Source: Diphasiastrum complanatum (Eukaryota; Streptophyta; Lycopodiopsida; Lycopodiales; Lycopodiaceae). From it: DNA of 64,000 bases. The stretch lies in contig CM055097.1 of NCBI GenBank assembly GCA_029204225.1, positions 15,221,853 to 15,285,852 of the forward strand, read 5' to 3'. The position numbers and the translations under genes are program-made. Below the pieces are notes generated by a model. That model ran no database searches. It saw only the letters and a program-made list of their open reading frames with translations, and was not told the DNA's origin. Shown piece by piece: positions 56,121 through 64,000 of this stretch. Position 1 is the stretch's first letter. Each line of letters starts with the position of its first letter.

Positions 56121-57218
56121 ACTTCAATAAGAAGATTTTTAATGAAGAAGTGCCCTTTTAGAACTTCGGGTCCAAATCGAATCCCAATTGAAGATTTTTA
56201 ATGGAAATTCTTCATAAACGCATTTCAACCTTTCAAGGGCCCTTTATACTCCCATCCAATTGTGGCCCTTGATCCTACGGTCCATACTCGTCCTTAAGAA
56301 ATTGATCTCCACCATTACTGCTTGATCCTTTAGTTTGGACGGCTGTGGACCTCCACGCATGATAAACACAATTCTCAAGCCACGGACCACCTCAATACAC
56401 AATGCTTTCAGTGTTGCTGGGCGCGCGCAAGGTAGCCCGCGCCTCTCTTCCTTCTCTTCTTGAGCTCTCTCTCTCAATGGCTATGGCAAATGTTGAGGCC
56501 TTTTTCACAATTCCTCCTTCCCTAGCCCGTGGCCATCCACGACCCTTTACTGCCAGATTCGCTTGACTAGGGCACCCCTACTTGTGGTGTTACAACATAA
56601 CAAATCACTTCCATCAGAGAGAAATCAATGATTTTCTTCCTATAAACCCTAGCTAGCCATTAATTCCATAGTTGAGAGGAAGGCTAATTGCTCCTTTCCT
56701 GCTTCTTGGCTGTCCTTGACAATTTACCACAAGCTTGGCCCCTATTGTAAGATACTGGGTAGCAATTTACAGTGCCCACTTCCATCAAGCAGAGAGAAAG
56801 ATTTGCAGCTTTACGTTTTCCATCAACTAGCCGCTTTTTGCCAATTCCCAGAATTGCTTCTTTCTCCTCCCACTGTGAATGGATGTCAAAATCCTCTCAT
56901 GACTGAGAAACCACTGCCCTATTTTTCCTTACGATCCGCTCCGCTCAACAATCACCAAACTACTGAGAGAGTTTTGGCCAGCTTTCCGTAAAAGCCATTT
57001 ATGAGCAATTTTCCATGAATTCTCCCGGAATCCACCTATGACGATTGTTCTGATCTTCCCCGAAGTTCCAATTGAAAGGACCTTGTTGTCTCCAACCATC
57101 CGGACTGCCAATACCCCATATGGAGTCCTCTTTACTGAGATGCACTGAGTGCTATTTCTCCTAGTGAAAGACGCTATCTGATAGCTTCACCGGATCGTGC
57201 ATACCTGCATCACCCTGT
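56121..57218 (-). other. Unassigned, possible interior of a minus-strand LTR element
   Basis: It lies downstream (minus strand) of the primer site at 57,219. Only short frames occur (for example 56,929-57,111 with MAVRMVGDNKVLSIGT). 56,244-56,480 contains an Arg/Glu-rich minus frame. No retroelement domain was recognised and no gene can be supported. Confidence 0.35.
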
Positions 57219-57231
57219 AGCTCTGATACCA
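57219..57231 (-). promoter_or_regulatory. Primer binding site, minus strand
   Basis: TGGTATCAGAGCT on minus is preceded by TTTCAACT, consistent with an LTR ending TTTCA at 57,235 and lying above it. The far end of that LTR was not found. Confidence 0.6.
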
Positions 57232-57235
57232 AGTT

Positions 57236-58261
57236 GAAATTCCGATAGAATCTAGTGCAGTATGCAGATTACATCAGACAATCACCATAGCCATCAAAGA
57301 TGGCACAACAAAAATTATGTATATTACAAAGAACACTGTACATATAGGAAATCCCTAACTGCATGAAAGGACAGGTGTCCTAAAATTGGCCTACCACCTG
57401 CCAAACTAGAACAAGGACCAATATGGCCTAAATAACTAACAAACCCGAGACATGTCCTCAAATATAGCATAGCAAAACCAAAATCACTATACAGGCTAAT
57501 TTTCCTACGTGTGGCTACCTGGCCAATCCAAGTGGGGCGTCAACGGGATCAGTGCCCGATCAATATATCCTAACGGGTCACGTCCCGAACACAACTGAAT
57601 ATAGCAAATCTAATTAACTTTACACTAATTACAATATCACATTTAGAGCTTACATAAAATGTATAACAAATTAACTTTGATTTCTAACTCATGTTTGATT
57701 ATCCATTGACATGCGTTCACATTTGTTTATGAGTTTTTTCTTCGGCTCAATTGTTCTATTTACTATGTAATTGTTTGGTATATTGCTACCTTGTCATTGT
57801 TCAATATTGTTTGATAATTATATTACAAGAAAGACTAAGATGCTGACATATGCATGTTGCTCTAATTTTGTAGTAGATGGCACAAATCTTCAAAGTAGAG
57901 TATACATGTTGTGGATAAGCACACTGATTAATTTCACCTGATTTCTTGTTACTTATTTTGAGATAAGCGATATAAGTTTATGTGGTGCAATCCTCAAAGT
58001 AATCTACAAATATAGTTTTACATGTACATCAATTCATTTCACCTAGATTATAGTATCAAATTTCTTTGTTTAAGTTACATTCATGTATACTTTTGACATA
58101 TAGCCTGCACTTTTAAGTAGATCATTACATTTTCTCACGTATGTAGTTCAAAGTAGATTTTTGGTGTTAATGGTAGAGTATCTTGCAAGTTGTTTTGTTA
58201 CAAAAATACACCAATATTCATTTTATATCAAGTTCTTATTGAATATTTAGTACATATTTCC
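57236..58261. other. Probable LTR (first 300 bp or so) and AT-rich intergenic sequence
   Basis: 57,236 to about 57,600 may be a minus-strand LTR by its position next to the primer site. 57,600-58,260 is AT-rich with nothing recognisable. Confidence 0.4.
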
Positions 58262-59990
58262 TTATGTGTGGTGACGATGAATGGAGAACCGTCGATATGC
58301 TCTCCACCTCACGCCAAAACTCGTCGCCAAATATGATGGTGTAGAACCTACGGCCCTTGGCTGTGCTGAAATAGGGTCCCTCCCTCCACTAATCACTAGT
58401 AACCATCTGCCTGAGCTGGTGCCTAAGTCTCAACAACCTATCTAGTAGCACTATATCAAAGGCAAAACGCTTGGGCGCGGGCTTCCTCAGTTTGAATGAA
58501 CTGAAGGTACGAAACAAGGCAAGTACTCTCCTCTTCCGAACCACAAATGTCATGACGGACAAGGCCATCTGAGTGATGCGTCGAACCCATGGAAGAATGT
58601 CCCCCATAGCTAGATCAATGCAGTGTGCTGCACAAGGGGTCCACACAATGCTAGGATACTTGGCCGTGAGTAGTCTGGATATACCTTAACTACGTTGGCA
58701 GGGCCAACCTCCTCAATAGCCTCCCGAATGATACTAAACATGTACTCTCCATCAATAGCAGCTCCCTCTTTATTGGCATCTATGGCACGATAGAACATAC
58801 TGCCCATGCAAGAGGACACAATGATGTTGATCACTGGCCTTCGACGGATATCACTCCAGCCATCAGACATGATCGAACAACCATAACTCTCCTAGGCCTT
58901 CCTGAGAGGGGTTATCTGAGAGGAGAGCTTATCTATCCTCTCTGACAATAAAGTAGTGCGCATGTGCTCAGCCCAGGTGGTGTGAAGCATGTACCAGTGG
59001 CTGCAGCAGCTGCAAAAGCCCTCCTGAAAGGCTCGGTGTCGGCAATGTTGAACGGGAGGTTCAACTCATATATCATATTGGCCACAACATGTTGGGCCTC
59101 TCTCAGAAGACAACTCAGCCATTGCCTCCCCCATGGTTCTCTTTCGGTGTGTATGTGAACCAGCAGGTGTGCGAAAGTTGGATCGAGAGGAAGGTGGAGG
59201 TATGGTGCCGAAAGTGGTCTGATGGCAAGGATGGGTGGGTGGAGCATAGGATGGTGGGGCAGCATGTGGAGCTGGGACAAGAGGATCTGAAATGGGAGCA
59301 GGTGGAGCTAGGGGGGGAACAGATGCATTACCCTCAGTCGAATCGGTGAATGGGAGGTCCTCCCCCAAGTGTGGCTCATCATCAGGGTGAGGGGGGTAAG
59401 TGGACAGTATATCATGGGTGGGTAGAGGGTCCTGCTGGCTAGAAGTGGGTGTGTCGCTGCGAAGATAGCTAAATGTGTGGGTGGGACAAGACACAACTGT
59501 GACCACGAGTGGACGACTCAGGAAAGGGCTCAAAGAAGGTGCAGCATTCCCAGCTCCTCCAGTAGAGAAAGCTTGGGAGGTAGCTGGCATAGGAGGATGT
59601 GTTGCACCAGAGTGGGAAGTTGTAGGAGGACGTGCTCCAACTGGTTGAGAAGATGTAGTAGCTACAGGTTGAGGAGGGTGTGCAACATAGGGATCAAAGG
59701 TCACTAAGGTCATAGTAGTATGGACTATAGGGCCTCGTGCCAAGCCACTGGCTATCAAACGTGGCCTGTAGATATCAATCAATCTATGCTTCTCTTGGGC
59801 CGACATTCTAGGGCACGAGAATGCACCCAAACGTTTGTCGCTCTAACAGCACCAAGTAAGTGGGCCTTAAGCCTAGTCAGTGTCCCACAGAAGCACGCAT
59901 GGAAATGGCGACAAGTCCACTCACGAGCCCCACTCTGGGTATTGTATCTAACATAGTTAGATGTCTGGTCGACCTCAACACAGTCTTGGT
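58262..59990 (-). pseudogene. hAT-superfamily transposase remnant (BED finger, DUF659)
   Basis: Read from about 59,990 down: a BED-type zinc-finger-like block (REWTCRHFHACF then GTLTRLKAHLLGA, about 59,860-59,940), a Pro/Ser/Thr-rich linker of about 170 residues (59,830-59,200), ANMIYELNLPFNIADTEPFR, TTLLSERIDKLSSQITPLRK, then the DUF659 signature SDGWSDIRRRPVINIIVSS (58,870), AIDANKEGAAIDGEYMFSII and WTPCAAHCIDLAMGDI, and finally YFSTAKGRRFYTIIFGDEFW near 58,280-58,370. This order is that of plant hAT transposases, which cut and paste DNA flanked by short terminal inverted repeats. Frameshifts near 58,700 and 58,950 and stops break it; the C-terminal dimerisation domain is missing. No terminal inverted repeats were found. 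Confidence 0.85.
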
Positions 59991-60309
59991 TGGCACAAAT
60001 GTAGGAGAAATTGGTATTTGAGAAGTAGGTTCCAAGGAAAGGCTTGCTTAGAGAAAATTTGAAGTATGGGACATTTCGGTATGCTCAATGCCAATGCAAA
60101 CTGCACTTGTCAAAGACCCTACAGTTGCTGTCAATAGGACCATGTGGAGTCCAGATGGAATGCTATTATGTGTTGCATTTTCCAAGCACGTTGTCCACTT
60201 GTATGCGTATTATGGAGATGATTTACATCTCCATCATGAGATTGATGCTCTGGATGTGTGAATGACCTTTTCTCATCCCAATAGGCAACTTTTCATTATC
60301 ACTTGAGGG
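59991..60309. other. Unassigned sequence before Copia-B
   Basis: About 320 bp with no recognised feature. It may contain the N-terminal region or terminal part of the hAT element. Confidence 0.4.
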
Positions 60310-62431
60310 TGTGGGATGCTTCCTCCATCAAGGTGTGGGATGCTTCCTCCATTCATGCTGCATTTTTAACTCATGTTGTCGCATAGTCTGCATATTTGCA
60401 TGTAAAATAAGATAGACGAATAAAACACAACTGTCTGCATAAATACAAGTAAATTTCCACAGGCGAAATAAAAAAGACAAAAAATGTGACACTGATGAAC
60501 AGTTCATGAAAGAAACGCGAAACACAAAAACAATTCGGATGGATTTCATATATGATTGCTGATCACTGCCAGCTGTATCATTCCTACAGTCCTCCAGAAT
60601 GTAGACAGACACTGCTGATTTACGTTTTAGATTAATATAGCATTTAACAAAATTCAAATCAAGGTGCGGAATTAAATGAACAAGTGAATCAGACACACGA
60701 ATAGCAGTAGACTAATTTACATTCAAGATCAGACAAAATAAGAGTGATTTGTGCGCAACGGCTACAAAATCATCTATTGATTTTTGATTCTTCAAGCACT
60801 GCATGCAGATCCACGTAGTGCGTTGGCGTGAGAGAAATACAGTTCTCCTACGAATTAGTGTCTCGCTTACTAGCGGACTTGTGGATCTACATATCCTATG
60901 CAGAATTGTCTCGCATGCAGGCGGACTCGTATTCTGTATTTTCGTCTTCTTGCTTACTAGCATTAGACTTCTTCATAGTATATCATGCATCAACCAGGAG
61001 GTATACAGTCGATCGTGTAACTTCTAGATTAGAGTGTTAAACATCTATAACCAATCACGAATTACAAATGTGGCAGATTAGCCATGACCTAGACTGTATC
61101 TGCTGATGTCATGATATCAGATCAGATATCTGTACTTCTTGGTACTTGCATGATCTTGCTGGTCCTTTTTTGGAGCGTGAGGGCAGAAAAAGGTGTTGTG
61201 ACGATTTTCGTGTCGCTTCGAGTCGTTTGACTTTCTCCTGCTGTACCGCAAAAAATTCTCTTTCGCAAATCTTTCGCGTTCGTGTCTTCTCGTCAGGGTG
61301 TTTGCGAACATTTTTCCCTTCGCATCTTTTGACTTTCACGTTTGCGAACATTTTCGTCAGAGTGAGGGCTGAAAGCTAGCAAAGCTTTGATAATATAAAT
61401 GTTTTGTTTCTTCAGACACTATGTTTTTACACGTGATTTGTGATAGGCGAAAAAGCGACACTGCCTTACAATGCCAAAGGTGTCCTAGGAAAAGCAAAGG
61501 CATCCTGTAAATCCTAAGGCATTTCGTCAGAGTGTCGCATTTTTCGCATCTTCACCAACGTTCATTTCAGCAAAGGCTGACGTCGCGGCCTTTTCATGCT
61601 TATCCCAAGCAACTGTGCTAACAGTTTTGACAACAACAACAGCCACCCACAATATCCTACAGACAACACATCCACTTTGTACTTTCTTCATTTGCACACC
61701 TGTAAAATTGTGTATATATATTGAATACCACTTGTGTATTCAGTGTGTGTGTAAAATAATAGCATCCGAAGTTTATCAGAAAGAGACGAAGTAGATGCCT
61801 TGCGCATTGATTCTTTTTGTATTGTCAGTAATAGATTCATTTCTTTTACAAATTGAATAAGCTTGGGAGAGCACGTGGTTTCGTCCGCTATTGTCTTGTG
61901 CTCCACAACATTATTGACATGTACATTTCACTATACTTAATCTGATAACAGCCTGTTGTTCTGCGTTCAGATTTGTGTTGATATTGCTATGCTTTTCTTT
62001 ATTTTGTCTGACTCTCTTGTTGCTCAATTTGGTAATCTATTCTTAGCGAATTATTATTAGTCTAGCTATTGACGACTAATATTTAGTCTTGTCTTTTGAG
62101 ACTGATTATCAGTTGAGCTCAGTCTAGCTCTTCGCGAATCATTTGCGACTAATAATTTTTCTAGTTGTTTGCAACAAATTATTCTTCTGATGTTTTGTTA
62201 ATGTTTGGCTACATAATCAAATCGATTGTAATTTCTATCACTAACATTTTGTTCGTTTCTGATAGGCGTAGTCATGCTTAGGAAAAGAGTAATATAGCTC
62301 ATTTCGCTGCGCACGAACACTTTCTGTTCGAGTTCATTTCTTGTTCGAGTTTCGAGTTCGCTTCTCTTCGTGTTCATTTTCTTTTCAAGCTATTTTTGTT
62401 TCTCATGCTCACACTCCCTCTTTCTCCAACA
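60310..62431 (+). repeat. Copia-B 5' LTR, interrupted
   Basis: The LTR starts TGTGGGATGCTTCC at 60,310 or at a 24 bp duplicate at 60,334, and ends CTTTCTCCAACA. Without the 922 bp insertion and its 5 bp duplication it is about 1.17-1.2 kb, the size of the solo LTR at 8,968. It has a TATA box at about 61,711 and palindrome-rich R/U5 at 62,040-62,190. Confidence 0.9.
60493..61414. mobile_element. 922 bp insertion with TG...CA ends, target duplication GACAC (probable solo LTR)
   Basis: It is flanked by GACAC at 60,488-60,492 and 61,415-61,419; the interrupted Copia-B LTR reads continuously when it is removed. Its ends are TGATGAAC and TTTCTTCA. TG...CA ends plus a 5 bp target duplication are the marks of LTR-element integration. 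It carries no convincing ORF, and no other copy is in the window. Orientation is unknown. Confidence 0.8.
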
Positions 62432-62444
62432 TGGTATCAGAGCA
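62432..62444 (+). promoter_or_regulatory. Primer binding site of Copia-B
   Basis: TGGTATCAGAGCA lies immediately after the LTR end CAACA; complementary to initiator tRNA-Met. Confidence 0.92.
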
Positions 62445-62585
62445 ATTTTCATAGCCTGATAAGCTTCCACAGTACAAGACTCTACTAGTCGATAGAGTAA
62501 TTGTCTTCTTGTTTTGTAACTCAGTGCCAGATTTTCATACTTAAGTCATTGATAGTTTTTCCTATCACTTAGACTAATCTTCCAC

Positions 62586-63683
62586 ATGGATTCCCAAGGG
62601 AAAGCTAGTCCCATCATGGACAAGCTTGATGGAGCCAATTACCATCTGTGGAAATTTAAGATGAAAATTGTACTAATGGCTATAGAATTGTATGACGTTG
62701 TTATAGGTGCAGAAGGGAAACCCGAAGCAGATGACACAACAATCGCCAGATGAAAGCTGAAGGACGGAAAGGCTTTCGCGTTGATCATCCTCAACATTAC
62801 AGATACCCAGATCGGCCACGTATCCGAGGTCCAAACATCAAAAGAAGTCTGGGACATCTTGAGCACACTATATGAAGTGCAAGATATAGCCTCCAAGCTA
62901 CATCTCAGGAAGAAATTTTAATCCCTCAAGATGGCGAATGGTGATTCCCTGCATAATCACGTCAATCAATTCAAAAACCTGCTAAGGCAAATGGCCGCTA
63001 TCGGATCTGTCATAGACGATCAAGACGTTGTGATGCAATTGCTTACAATCTTGCCAAGCTCATACGACAGCTGGGTGATGATCATCACGACACATCCAGA
63101 ACTGACTCTTTCGAGAGTCATTACTATATTGTTGCAGGAAGACACGTGGAGGAACAAAGCCTCAAGTTCCTCAGCTGATTCTCATGCTTTATACACCAAC
63201 AAGAGCACAACTAAGCAGAAGAATAAGAAAGGCCCGAATCAATCAAAGCCAAACCAGAAACCAGCACAGCACAAAGAACAGTCGAATTCGCAGACGAAGA
63301 AAAAGTTGTTCTGCAGATACTGCAAGCGAAACAACCATGAAATTCAAGACTGTCAGATACTGCAAGCAAAGAACAACAGCAAGGGGCAGTCGAATCAAGT
63401 GGCAAATGCAGCTGCAAAAGCTCCACAGCCTATTCAAGAAGCGGATCATGATGCCTTCATGACCAGCCATCAAGGAGCATCCGGCGACAGTTCTTGGTTC
63501 CTGGATTCTGGAGCCACTCAGCACATGACCAGTCTCATTGGCTGTTGCGAGTCCTATACACCTTACAGTACCAAGAAATATGTTCACCTTGGCGACAATA
63601 GCATACAAGCTATTAAAGGTGAAGGTACTGTAAGACGAAGCTTTGCAAATGATCAGTCTAAGCTACTTTCTAAAGTCCTGTAA
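62586..63683 (+). pseudogene. Copia-B gag and protease (two in-frame stops)
   Basis: The frame starts at 62,586 (MDSQGKASPIMDKLDGAN) and holds for over 360 codons, broken only by TGA at about 62,751 (in IAR-stop-KLKDG, where a Trp codon is likely ancestral) and TAA at about 62,921. Gag helices (YHLWKFKMKIVLMAIELYDV, FKNLLRQMAAIGSVIDDQDV) are followed by the complete knuckle CRYCKRNNHEIQDC (about 63,311-63,352) and the protease with its active site WFLDSGATQHMTS (about 63,496-63,534). The frame then shifts near 63,650. It is in better condition than any Copia-A gag here. Confidence 0.92.
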
Positions 63684-64000
63684 TATACCAAATTTGTCTA
63701 CGAATCTGCTCTTTGTAAGCAGATTCACAGATCTAGAACATAGAGTAGAATTCGAATGTGATCAGTGCAAAGTAGTTGATAGGACAAGCAAGATCCTAGC
63801 ACACCGAAAGAGGCATAGATACTTATATATATTAAGTCATTGCTTTTCTGCCTCTAGTTAGGCGCTCAATACTTATATTCATGCAAATAAAAGTTTACTT
63901 TGGCATTATAGACTTGGTCACTTGAATCATGCTGCTATACAACAAAGGTCTACACAATCTATTGTTCTTGATCTTGACTATCCTCGTGATAAAGTTGAGT
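63643..64000 (+). pseudogene. Copia-B GAG-pre-integrase region, cut by the window end
   Basis: In a shifted frame: NIPNLSTNLLFVSRFTDLEH and the following beta-rich protease end, then after a stop at 63,859 LLWHYRLGHLNHAAIQQ, the His-His-Cys-Cys entry of the integrase. The element continues beyond 64,000. Confidence 0.85.

Noticed and set aside
59089-59956. Plus-strand frames across the hAT region
   Set aside because: They are shadows of the minus-strand transposase, whose conserved blocks are unmistakable.

Overview
This is a stretch of plant nuclear DNA, almost certainly from a seed plant with a repeat-rich genome. The evidence is one intron-split gene of a plant DNase I-like (endonuclease/exonuclease/phosphatase) family, several layers of Ty1/copia and Ty3/gypsy LTR retrotransposons with initiator tRNA-Met primer sites, a decayed hAT transposase, and long CT and CA microsatellites. 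I cannot name the species. There is no operon structure, CRISPR array or recognisable rRNA or tRNA gene.

Layout. 1-5,580: two tandem Ty3/gypsy pol remnants on the minus strand, with an unidentified ORF in the position where gag would be expected. 5,856-7,173: a plus-strand gypsy gag remnant whose reverse transcriptase runs directly into the tail of a copia polyprotein. 7,761-31,292: a nested stack built on one copia family (here Copia-A, at least four damaged copies). One minus-strand Copia-A copy is split by a complete non-coding LTR element (here LTR-N, 10,329-14,189, target duplication GTTGG), and its LTR is split by a solo LTR of another copia family (Copia-B, 8,968-10,132, target duplication CAAAT). 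A minus and a plus Copia-A copy face each other around 16-18 kb. A young-looking non-autonomous element (LTR-X, 20,820-24,384) carries an unfamiliar ORF and abuts the best-preserved Copia-A copy (24,385-31,292).

31,293-38,800 is mainly AT-rich intergenic sequence holding an LTR-N fragment, degenerate tandem repeats and short duplications. 38,802-48,554 is the one host gene that looks functional: four exons, 469 residues, all catalytic motifs of the EEP phosphodiesterase fold, and a 7.2 kb second intron containing an antisense copia fossil. 48,555-50,400 holds CT/CA microsatellites.

50,829-64,000 is again mobile DNA: a Copia-B RNase H tail and 3' LTR, an isolated short LTR, a gypsy remnant with two aspartic-protease modules in a row, a decayed BED-finger hAT transposase, and a Copia-B element that starts at about 60,310 and leaves the window in pol. 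Its 5' LTR is itself split by a 922 bp TG...CA insertion flanked by GACAC. Apart from the EEP gene, every recognisable reading frame is broken by stops, frameshifts or deletions, so the window is mostly a record of repeated insertion and decay. All similarity statements come from reading and comparing segments by eye; no database search or alignment program was used.
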